20,028 bases of DNA from assembly GCA_026397855.1 (NCBI GenBank), contig JAPLUA010000273.1, positions 1 through 20,028 of the forward strand, in the 5' to 3' direction. The position numbers were made by a program, and so were the translations under genes. Under the pieces are notes generated by a model. That model was not told the DNA's origin and made no database searches. It was given only the letters and a program-made list of their open reading frames with translations. This stretch comes from Verrucomicrobiota bacterium (GTDB taxonomy: Bacteria > Verrucomicrobiota > Verrucomicrobiia > Limisphaerales > UBA8199). Shown piece after piece: positions 5,957 through 13,084 of this stretch (the stretch's first letter is position 1; every line of letters begins with the position of its first letter).

Positions 5957-8900
5957 ATGATCGGGTTTATCGTTAAGAAGTTTATCGGCTCCAAGAATGA
6001 CCGGGAGGTCAGGCGGCTGCGTCCCTTGGTCGCGAAGATCAATGCGCTCGAGGCCGAGCTGCAAAAGGTCCCTGACGAGGTTCTGCGCCAGAAAACCGCA
6101 GCCTGGAAAGAGGAGATATCGCAGATCCAGGACAAAGAGGCGCTGGCCCAGCGGCTCAATGAGATCCTGCCCGAGGCCTTTGCGGTCGTGAAGAATGCCT
6201 GCCGCCGGCTCTGCGGGAGCGAGATCACCGTCCGCGAGCATCCCCTGAAGTGGGAAATGGTCCCCTTTGACGTCCAGTTGATCGGCGGGTACGCGCTGCA
6301 TTCGGGCCGGATATCGGAAATGGCCACAGGCGAAGGCAAGACGCTGGTGGCGACGCTCCCGGTTTACCTCAACGCGCTGACCGGCCGCGGCGTGCATATC
6401 GTCACCGTCAACGACTACCTCGCCGCGCGCGACGGCGAGTGGATGGGCGCGGTCTATAAGTTTCTCGGCCTGACAGTCGGCTGCATCCTCCACGACCAGC
6501 CGCCCCGCGTCCGCCGCGAGCAGTATAATTGCGACATCACCTACGGCACCAACGCCGAGTTCGGCTTCGATTACCTGCGCGACAACGGCATGGCTTCCCG
6601 CAAGGAGGAGCAGGTCCAGCGCGGCCATTACTACGCCATCGTGGATGAGGTGGACTCGATCCTCATTGATGAGGCCCGCACGCCGCTTATTATCAGCGGT
6701 CCCGCCGTCATCACCTATGACGAGCAGTACGCCAACTTCCGGCCCCAGGTCGAGGCCCTGTACCACGTCCAGACACGCCTCTGCAACCGGTATCTGTCAG
6801 AGGCGGAAGCGCTGATTCGCAAGCTGCGCCCGGAGGACGGTTCCAACGTGCAGAATCGCGAAGCGATGGAGCGGGAGATCGGCCTGCTGCTCTTCCGCGT
6901 GAAGAGCGGGCAGCCCAAGTCCGAAGGCCTGATGAAGGTCCTGGAGGAGCCCGAGAACCTCCGGCTCATGAACCAGGCCGAACTGCAGCTCCACGCCGAC
7001 CAGAAGAAAGTCGAGCTTTACGCCGAGAAGGAGCAGCTTTTCTTCGCCATTGACGAGAAGAGCCACGAGGCCGACCTGACGGAAAAGGGCCGCAACCACC
7101 TCAGCCCGAAGGATCCGGACGCCTTCATGCTGCCCGACCTGACGACGGCTCTGCATGATATTGACGCCGGGCCGGAAACGGATGCGCGCAAGCGGCTCGA
7201 GGCCAAGACCAAACTCCAGCAGGAGTTCGAAACCAAGGCCCAGCGCATCCACGCGATCTCCCAGTTGCTCAAGGCCTACTGCCTGTACCAGAAGGACGTC
7301 CAATACGTGGTCCAGGATAACAAGGTGATCATCGTGGACGAGAACACGGGCCGCCTGATGTCGGGCCGGCGCTGGAGCGATGGTCTGCACCAGGCCGTGG
7401 AGGCCAAGGAGCAGGTGGAGATCGAGCGCGAGACCCAGACGCTGGCCACCATCACCATCCAAAACTACTTCCGCCTCTACCACAAGCTCGCGGGCATGAC
7501 GGGCACCGCGGAGACCGAGGCTTCGGAGTTCTTCGACATTTACAAGCTCGGCGTGCTGGTCATTCCCACCAACAGGCCGGTGGCACGCAAAGACGCCAAC
7601 GACTCGGTCTATAAGACCCGGCGCGAGAAGTACAACGCCGTGCTGCAGGAGATCAAGACCGTCCATGGCCAGGGCCGGCCGATCCTGGTCGGCACGATCT
7701 CCGTCGAAGTCAGCGAACAGCTCTCGCGCCTGCTCAAGAAGGAGGGGATCATCCACTCCGTCCTCAACGCCAAGTACCACCAGCAGGAAGCCGAGATCAT
7801 CACCCGCGCTGGCGGGCGCGGTGCCGTCACCATCGCCACCAACATGGCCGGCCGTGGCACCGACATCAAACTGGGCTTGGGGGTGGCGGATGCCGGCGGC
7901 CTCCACGTGATCGGCACCGAGCGCCACGAGGCCCGCCGCATTGACCGTCAGCTGCGGGGCCGCTGCGCGCGCCAGGGCGACCCCGGATCCTCCCACTTCT
8001 TCATCTCGCTGGAAGACGATTTGATGCGCTTGTTCGGCTCGGACAAGATCGTCAAGTACATGGAGAAGATGGGCCTCGAGGAGGGCCAGGAGCTGGAGCA
8101 CCCGCTCCTGAACCGCTCGATCGGCCAGGCCCAGAAGCGCGTCGAGCAGCACAACTTCCAGATCCGCAAGCGCACGCTCGAATACGACGACGTGATGAAC
8201 AAGCAGCGCGAGGTCATCTATGGCTTCCGCAATGAAATCATCCACGCCGAGGACGTCCGCGACCGCCTCATGGACATCATGGAGGAAGTCGTCCTCCAGA
8301 AGGTGGAGCAGTTTACCTCCGGAACCGCCGAGATCTCCGAATGGAAGCTGCGCTCGCTCGCCGACTGGGTGAACCTGAACTTCCCCATCGGCATGCCGGA
8401 GGGTGAAATTGTCAAGGCCGCCGAGTCCGGCAGGGAGACGCCGGTGAAGGGCTCGATCTACGACGGCCTCAGCCCGGCGCAGTTCGCGGTGTGCAATTTC
8501 ATCTCCGACAGCGTCCGCAAGGCTTACGACATCAAGATCAGCTTTGAGAACCCCGATGCCCTGAAGGAGGTCGAGCGCTACACGATCCTGAGCGCCATTG
8601 ACAAGCTCTGGCAGGAGCATCTCTACGAGATGGACAGCCTGCGCTACAGCATCGGCCTGCGGGCCCACGGCCAGCGCGATCCGCTGATTGAATACAAGGC
8701 CGAGGCCTATAAGATCTTCGAGGAACTGATGGTCAACATCAAGACCGAGATCTGCCACAACATCTTCCGGAGCGCGTCGAGCCTGATGGCCTTCGAGAAC
8801 TTCCTTCGCAGCGTGCCCCAGCAGACCATGCACCAGCCGACCAGCGCGTTTGGCGGCACCTCAACCGGCACAAGCCAGCCGCCCCAAGCCGGTCAGGCGG

Positions 8901-9043
8901 CCCCCAGGGGCAGCGACCTCGTCAGCGAGGCCGCCGAGGCGGTGGAGAAGGCCAAGCCCGTCCGCGCCGGCCCCAAGGTCGGCCGCAACGATCCCTGCCC
9001 TTGCGGCAGCGGCAAGAAATACAAGCAGTGCTGCGGCAGGTAG
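5957..9043 (+). CDS. secA: Preprotein translocase ATPase SecA
   Basis: Motor ATPase that drives unfolded preproteins through SecYEG at the inner membrane. Nucleotide-binding domain 1 has Walker A ATGEGKT (123-129) and Walker B DEVDSILIDEA (230-240). The preprotein cross-linking region is followed by VDENTGRLMSGRRWSDGLHQ (from about 460), FRLYHKLAGMTGTAETEA, the second nucleotide-binding region with ATNMAGRGTDIKLG and RQLRGRCARQGDPGSSHF, the helical scaffold, and a C-terminal zinc site CPCGSGKKYKQCC with Cys 1014, 1016, 1025 and 1026 of 1028. The protein is about 100 residues longer than the E. coli type, mostly between Walker B and the VDENTGR block (about 255-455), a Lys/Glu-rich helical insert. 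Start ATG at 5957; GGGAG lies 13 bases upstream. Divergent from pyrH. Confidence 0.98.
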   Translation: MIGFIVKKFIGSKNDREVRRLRPLVAKINALEAELQKVPDEVLRQKTAAWKEEISQIQDKEALAQRLNEILPEAFAVVKNACRRLCGSEITVREHPLKWEMVPFDVQLIGGYALHSGRISEMATGEGKTLVATLPVYLNALTGRGVHIVTVNDYLAARDGEWMGAVYKFLGLTVGCILHDQPPRVRREQYNCDITYGTNAEFGFDYLRDNGMASRKEEQVQRGHYYAIVDEVDSILIDEARTPLIISGPAVITYDEQYANFRPQVEALYHVQTRLCNRYLSEAEALIRKLRPEDGSNVQNREAMEREIGLLLFRVKSGQPKSEGLMKVLEEPENLRLMNQAELQLHADQKKVELYAEKEQLFFAIDEKSHEADLTEKGRNHLSPKDPDAFMLPDLTTALHDIDAGPETDARKRLEAKTKLQQEFETKAQRIHAISQLLKAYCLYQKDVQYVVQDNKVIIVDENTGRLMSGRRWSDGLHQAVEAKEQVEIERETQTLATITIQNYFRLYHKLAGMTGTAETEASEFFDIYKLGVLVIPTNRPVARKDANDSVYKTRREKYNAVLQEIKTVHGQGRPILVGTISVEVSEQLSRLLKKEGIIHSVLNAKYHQQEAEIITRAGGRGAVTIATNMAGRGTDIKLGLGVADAGGLHVIGTERHEARRIDRQLRGRCARQGDPGSSHFFISLEDDLMRLFGSDKIVKYMEKMGLEEGQELEHPLLNRSIGQAQKRVEQHNFQIRKRTLEYDDVMNKQREVIYGFRNEIIHAEDVRDRLMDIMEEVVLQKVEQFTSGTAEISEWKLRSLADWVNLNFPIGMPEGEIVKAAESGRETPVKGSIYDGLSPAQFAVCNFISDSVRKAYDIKISFENPDALKEVERYTILSAIDKLWQEHLYEMDSLRYSIGLRAHGQRDPLIEYKAEAYKIFEELMVNIKTEICHNIFRSASSLMAFENFLRSVPQQTMHQPTSAFGGTSTGTSQPPQAGQAAPRGSDLVSEAAEAVEKAKPVRAGPKVGRNDPCPCGSGKKYKQCCGR

Positions 9044-9051
9044 GGCAGCTC

Positions 9052-9078
9052 CCGGCCAGAAGGCTGCAAGCCGGTTTT
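9052..9078 (+). terminator. Possible intrinsic terminator after secA
   Basis: CCGGC at 9052-9056 pairs with GCCGG at 9070-9074. Inside that stem CAG (9057-9059 region) can pair with CTG (9064-9066), and TTTT follows at 9075-9078. It begins 9 bases after the secA stop codon. The stem is short and the T run is only four bases, so this is a modest candidate. Confidence 0.4.
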
Positions 9079-9240
9079 CGTGGGCGGGCAGGGTGCTGTC
9101 GCTGACTGCGCTCCCGGCTCAGGTTTTTCCGGGGCCGATCACCGGGACCTGCATTCCCGGAGCTCGATCTTTCACTTGCGCTCGCTGGAGTTCTGTGTTT
9201 GATTGCAGCCATACCATTGCACCGGCAACAAACAGCTTTC

Positions 9241-9564
9241 ATGCTTAGCCGCGCGGCACACCCGGCGATTGCTGGGCTGCTGGCCGTGCTTCTCCTTGTT
9301 TCCGGCACGCTATCCGTCAGCCACGCGCTCCATCATTCGCTTCATTCGGACGAGGGGCAAGGCAGCCATATCTGCCTGGTCTGCTCGCTCGCCAAGGGGC
9401 AGGTGAACGCGGCTGCGGCGGCAACCACCTGGACCGCGCCGTTCATTTGCGGCCTGTTTGCTGTCCGCACGGCGCACACATCGCCCCCGCCCGCTTCCGA
9501 TTACCGCCTTTCCCCCAGCCGGGCTCCGCCGGCTGCTCTCTCCTCCCTAACGGCTGCGGCTTAG
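9241..9564 (+). CDS. Small secreted protein with His/Cys cluster, first gene of metal-uptake group
   Basis: I do not recognise a named family. The 107-residue product starts with a hydrophobic segment (about 8-26), like a signal peptide or membrane anchor. Then comes SHALHHSLHSDEGQGSHICL: His 28, 31, 32, 35 and 43, Asp 37, and a CLVC pair (Cys 45, 48), a dense set of possible metal ligands. The C-terminal half is low-complexity Ala/Pro/Ser. It precedes an outer-membrane barrel, a zinc-type binding protein and a permease on the same strand, which suggests a periplasmic metal-binding or metallochaperone role (inference). Start: ATG at 9241, because it places the hydrophobic segment near the N-terminus. 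An in-frame TTG at 9199 with GGAG eight bases upstream is a real alternative and would add 14 residues. It is somewhat reminiscent of DUF2946-like small proteins. Confidence 0.6.
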   Translation: MLSRAAHPAIAGLLAVLLLVSGTLSVSHALHHSLHSDEGQGSHICLVCSLAKGQVNAAAAATTWTAPFICGLFAVRTAHTSPPPASDYRLSPSRAPPAALSSLTAAA

Positions 9565-9587
9565 AGCCGGGCAATCACTCCCGACCC

Positions 9588-9604
9588 GCGCGCTCGCGGC
9601 GCGC
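9588..9604. other. GC-only hairpin between small His/Cys gene and barrel gene
   Basis: GCGCGC at 9588-9593 and GCGCGC at 9599-9604 form a six-pair stem with a TCGCG loop. It begins 24 bases after the stop codon of the small gene and about 80 bases before the next start. No T-tract follows. It could separate expression levels within the operon or attenuate transcription, but this rests on the sequence alone. Confidence 0.35.
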
Positions 9605-9685
9605 AGCCTCCCTAAATCAGCTAACCCAGCGGAGTGGTAATCCCTCGTGGACGCCACGGGCGCCCATGTGGTTCAGAGAGAGAAT

Positions 9686-11158
9686 ATGAGTTTGAAGTGC
9701 CTTAAGTGCCTTTTTGGGTGGTTTTCTGCCCTTTGCCTGAGCGCCCTGATCGCCCAGGCCCAGGAGACAAATGAAGTCGAGCAACTGAAGCGGCAACTCC
9801 AGCAGTTGCAGGAGAATTTCGAGCGGGTGCAGCGCGAACAGCACCAGCAGATCGAGACGCTGACCCGCAAGCTGGACGACCTCGCCAGGCAGCAAACCGG
9901 CGAAGCGGAAAAGCGAAAGCTCGAGCAGGAATTGGCCACTGACCTCCAGAAAAGCCAGCCCCCCGCCGCTCCCCCCACGCTGGCCCCTTCCGCTCCGTGG
10001 TCGCCGGAACAGCCCTTGACCATCGCCCGCGCCGGCTCCGCCTACATGAACTTCAGCCTCGACGCCCTGACCGATTTCGGGTGGTCCTCCGTCGCCGATC
10101 CTTCGACCTTCCTTCAGCTTGGGGACCACGACCCGCATTCGCGCGGCTTCGGCCTGCTGAACGCCGAGATGGTGCTGGATGGTGCCGTGGACCCCTATTT
10201 CAAGGGGTTCGCCAATATCGTCTTCAAGCTCGACCAGAACAACCAGACCTCGGTGGAACTGGAAGAGACCTACCTGCAAACCATTTCGCTGCCGGCCAAT
10301 CTGCAGGTCAAAGCCGGCCAGTTCCTCGCCGACTTCGGGCGTCAGAACACCCAGCACCCCCATCAATGGGCCTTTGTGGACGACCCTCTGATCCTCACCC
10401 GCACCTTCGGCCCGGACGGCCTGCGGGGCATCGGCGGCCAGCTCTCCTGGCTGGCCCCGACCCCCTTCTTCACGGAAGCAACCCTGGGCCTCTTCAACGG
10501 CCAGGGCGGAACGGCTTTCAGCTTCCGCAACCCCGGCGACCCGGATTACCTGGGGGTGAATCGCTTCCACGGCCGGACGACGATGGACCGCAATCTAAGC
10601 AGCCCCGGGGATATGCTCTTCGTGCCGCGCCTGGCCTCCTCGTTCGACCTGACGGACCAGCAAACGCTCGTGGCGGGCGTGTCTGCCGCCTTCGGCCCCA
10701 ACGACACGGGCTTCCACGAATACACGCAGGTTTACGGCACCGACCTCTATTGGAAGTGGAAGCCGGCCAAAGCCCACGCCGGGTTCCCCTTCGTCTCCTG
10801 GCAAACCGAGGCTCTCTACCAGCGTTACGGCGCCGCCTCGGACCCCACCGTCTCGCTGCCTTCCGAGAACCTCGAGGACTGGGGCTTCTACTCGCAGGTT
10901 CTCTGGGGCTTCAAAGAGCGCTGGGTCGCCGGCCTGCGCGGCGATTATGTGGATGGCACCTCTGGCGCCTACGACCCCTTTGATGTCTTTCGCGGCCAGC
11001 GTACCCGGATTTCGCCGGACCTGACCTTCTACCCCAGCGAGTTCTCCAAGATCCGCCTCCAGTACAACTACGACCAGGGCGTCCTGTTCGGCACCGGCCA
11101 CTCGGTCTGGCTGCAAATCGAATTCCTCCTCGGCGCGCACGGTGCGCACAAGTTCTAA
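9686..11158 (+). CDS. Coiled-coil outer-membrane beta-barrel protein (porin-like)
   Basis: The product has 490 residues from the ATG at 9686, chosen because a purine-rich AGAGAGAG lies just upstream and a clean signal peptide follows, with a probable cut after AQA (about residue 25). An in-frame GTG at 9647 would add 13 non-hydrophobic residues. Residues about 29-88 form a Gln/Glu/Lys heptad coiled coil (EQLKRQLQQLQENFERVQRE). A Pro-rich hinge follows, then alternating polar/aromatic strands to a terminal Phe, the usual end of outer-membrane barrels. The N-terminal helix may trimerise or contact peptidoglycan, as in other coiled-coil porins. It sits 19 bp upstream of the metal-binding protein gene, so it probably lets metal or a metal complex cross the outer membrane (inference). 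There is no TonB box or plug domain. I cannot name a specific family. Confidence 0.85.
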   Translation: MSLKCLKCLFGWFSALCLSALIAQAQETNEVEQLKRQLQQLQENFERVQREQHQQIETLTRKLDDLARQQTGEAEKRKLEQELATDLQKSQPPAAPPTLAPSAPWSPEQPLTIARAGSAYMNFSLDALTDFGWSSVADPSTFLQLGDHDPHSRGFGLLNAEMVLDGAVDPYFKGFANIVFKLDQNNQTSVELEETYLQTISLPANLQVKAGQFLADFGRQNTQHPHQWAFVDDPLILTRTFGPDGLRGIGGQLSWLAPTPFFTEATLGLFNGQGGTAFSFRNPGDPDYLGVNRFHGRTTMDRNLSSPGDMLFVPRLASSFDLTDQQTLVAGVSAAFGPNDTGFHEYTQVYGTDLYWKWKPAKAHAGFPFVSWQTEALYQRYGAASDPTVSLPSENLEDWGFYSQVLWGFKERWVAGLRGDYVDGTSGAYDPFDVFRGQRTRISPDLTFYPSEFSKIRLQYNYDQGVLFGTGHSVWLQIEFLLGAHGAHKF

Positions 11159-11177
11159 CCCCGATCTACCGACATCT

Positions 11178-12092
11178 ATGAAAACAAAAATACTGATTAG
11201 CTTGCTACTGCTTACCGCTCTGTGCGGCCCGGCCTGGGCCAAACTCAACGTCGTCTCCACCACCCCGGACCTCGCCTCCATCGCCGCCGAAATCGGCGGC
11301 GACCGCATCAGCCTCACCGCGCTCGCCAAACCCACGGAGGACCCGCACTTCGTGGATGCCAAACCGAGCCTGATCCTGAAGCTGAACCGCGCCGATGCCG
11401 TCATCGAGGGCGGCGCGGAACTGGAGACGGGCTGGCTGCCCCGCCTGCTCGACCAGGCCCGCAATGCGAAGCTGGCCGCGGGCACGCCGGGCCACATTTC
11501 CGCCGCCCGGGGCGTCCCCCTCAAGGAGATTCCCACATCGCTCGACCGGTCCCAGGGCGACATCCATGCCGCGGGCAATCCCCACTACCTCATGGACCCC
11601 CTCAACGCCAGAATCGTCGCCCGCAACATCTGCGAAGCCTTCTGTGCCCTGGATGCGAAATCGTGCGACGCCTACCGTGCCAATCTGAAGCAGTTCACCG
11701 ACGCCCTCGATGCGAAGCTGGCGGAGTGGCAGAAGAAGCTCGAACCGTTCAAGGGTCGGGAAGTGGTCGCCTACCACAATTCCTGGCTCTACTTCGGCGA
11801 CCGCTTCGGCCTGAAGATTGACCTGTTCCTCGAACCCAAGCCCGGCGTGCCCCCGACCCCGAGGCACCTGGCCGGCATCATCCTGAAGATGAAGGAGGAC
11901 AAAGTGCATGTCATCCTCGTGGACCCCTACCTGGACCGCCGAACCGCTGAAACCGTCGCCGCAAAGACCGACGCCACGGTAGTAGATGTCGCCCAATTCC
12001 CCGGCGCCATTAAAGGCACCGAAGCCGGCTACATCCCCCTGATGGACTACCTCGTCAACTCGGTATCCAAAGCCCTGGCCGGCAACAAGTAA
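11178..12092 (+). CDS. Metal ABC transporter substrate-binding protein (ZnuA/TroA type)
   Basis: Periplasmic binding protein of the cluster A-I metal family, 304 residues from the ATG at 11178. A signal peptide (MKTKILISLLLLTALCGPAWA) is cut before KLNVVSTTPDLASIA. Three His residues match the ZnuA ligand set: H57 in EDPHFVD, H136 in GNPHYLMDP and H200 in AYHNSWLYFGDRFGL. The third His sits where zinc-type proteins have FHDAYGYF-like sequence, which favours zinc over manganese. The flexible His-rich loop of E. coli ZnuA is absent. A lipobox is also absent, so the protein should be soluble in the periplasm. An upstream in-frame start at 11142 would overlap the barrel gene and spoil the signal peptide. 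The metal is inferred from ligands only. Confidence 0.92.
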   Translation: MKTKILISLLLLTALCGPAWAKLNVVSTTPDLASIAAEIGGDRISLTALAKPTEDPHFVDAKPSLILKLNRADAVIEGGAELETGWLPRLLDQARNAKLAAGTPGHISAARGVPLKEIPTSLDRSQGDIHAAGNPHYLMDPLNARIVARNICEAFCALDAKSCDAYRANLKQFTDALDAKLAEWQKKLEPFKGREVVAYHNSWLYFGDRFGLKIDLFLEPKPGVPPTPRHLAGIILKMKEDKVHVILVDPYLDRRTAETVAAKTDATVVDVAQFPGAIKGTEAGYIPLMDYLVNSVSKALAGNK

Positions 12093-12098
12093 TCAGTC

Positions 12099-12119
12099 AC
12101 GCATCGCGCATCACGCATC
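12099..12119 (+). repeat. Heptamer repeat filling the gap before the permease start codon
   Basis: Three 7-bp units, ACGCATC-GCGCATC-ACGCATC, end exactly at the ATG of the permease gene. With the stop codon of the binding-protein gene at 12090-12092, they occupy almost the whole 27-bp gap. No Shine-Dalgarno sequence is present, so translation of the permease probably depends on coupling or on a leader-independent mode (inference). Confidence 0.8.
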
Positions 12120-12959
12120 ATGGAACTCCTCTCCCTAATGAAATGGCCCCTGATCGCCAGCCTGATCCTCCCCTGGCTGCTGGTTTATCTCGGGCTGCAC
12201 ATTGTCCAGCGCGGCGTCATTTTCGTGGATCTCGCGCTGGCCCAGACTGCCGCCTTCGGCACCTGCATCTCCCTGCTCGCCGGCTACGATGTGCATGACT
12301 GGCAGAGCTATGCCTTCTCCCTCGGGTTTACCTTCGTGGGGGCAGTCGTGTTGACCTTCACACGCGGCCGCGACCAGCGCGTCCCCCAGGAGGCGCTCAT
12401 CGGCATCGTCTATGTCGTCGCGGCGGCGGCTGCCATCCTGATCCTGAGCAAGAGCGCCGGCGGCCACGAGGAACTCCAGCGCTCCCTGGTCGGCGAACTC
12501 CTGGTCGTGCCGCCGGCCGACGTGATGAAGACCTTCGGCCTGTTTATCGTCCTAGGCGCCGTGCATTTCGTCTTCCGGAAGCAATTCCTCGCCATCTCCG
12601 CCAACCCGGAACAGGCGGAAGCCGGCGGCCTCAATGTGCGCTGGTGGGATTTTGTCTTCTACATGATCTTCGGCCTGGTGGTGACCAGCTTTGTGCACAT
12701 CGGCGGCGTGCTGCTGGTCTTCTCCTACCTCGTTGTGCCCGCGGTCTGCGCCACCTACCTCGTCAACTCCATCCCCGCCCGGTTTGCCGCCGGCTGGGCT
12801 ATCGCAACCCTCGCCAGCGTGATCAGCCTGTTTGTTACCGCCAGGGTGGACCTGCCCATCGGCGCCGCGATTGTCTGCGTCCTGGGCCTCGCGCTGGTGT
12901 TGGTGGTCATAGGGGCGAAGCTCTACCGGCCCAAAGCGACCGGCAGTGTGCAGGCATGA
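12120..12959 (+). CDS. Metal ABC transporter permease (ZnuB/MntB family, ABC-3)
   Basis: Inner-membrane channel subunit of the metal transporter, 279 residues, with about eight hydrophobic segments over its full length. Family features include GLHIVQRGVIFVDLALAQTA near the N-terminus, the cytoplasmic loop HEELQRSLVGELLVVPPADV, and VHIGGVLLVFSYLVVPAVCA toward the C-terminus. It begins 27 bp after the binding-protein gene and should be co-transcribed with it. The partner ATPase (ZnuC type) is not between or beside these genes in this window, so it must be encoded elsewhere or shared with another system. The specific metal cannot be read from the permease. Start: ATG at 12120, with heptamer repeats in place of a ribosome-binding site. 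Confidence 0.93.
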   Translation: MELLSLMKWPLIASLILPWLLVYLGLHIVQRGVIFVDLALAQTAAFGTCISLLAGYDVHDWQSYAFSLGFTFVGAVVLTFTRGRDQRVPQEALIGIVYVVAAAAAILILSKSAGGHEELQRSLVGELLVVPPADVMKTFGLFIVLGAVHFVFRKQFLAISANPEQAEAGGLNVRWWDFVFYMIFGLVVTSFVHIGGVLLVFSYLVVPAVCATYLVNSIPARFAAGWAIATLASVISLFVTARVDLPIGAAIVCVLGLALVLVVIGAKLYRPKATGSVQA

Positions 12960-13084
12960 AAGTCACAAGAGCCTTCAACCTCAAACTGGCAGCAGTTGTC
13001 TGGATTTGCGGGCGGTGATGGTGTAGAATCGCGAGCGGTTGCCGGTGGGCTAGCTCTCCCCGTACCGCTTATGACCGCTGAAAC

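Noticed and set aside
6797..8833. Minus-strand open frame of 678 codons
   Set aside because: It lies entirely antisense to secA, whose motifs are complete, and shows no domain of its own.
9079..9240. Zinc-regulator (Zur) operator upstream of the metal cluster
   Set aside because: I looked for an AT-rich palindrome of the usual kind and saw only a direct ATTGCA repeat, which is not a convincing operator.
9647..9685. GTG start for the barrel protein, 13 codons upstream
   Set aside because: The added residues are not hydrophobic, and the ATG at 9686 has a purine-rich ribosome-binding site and gives a clean signal peptide.
11142..11177. Upstream start for the metal-binding protein
   Set aside because: It overlaps the barrel gene and puts 12 polar residues before an otherwise typical signal peptide.
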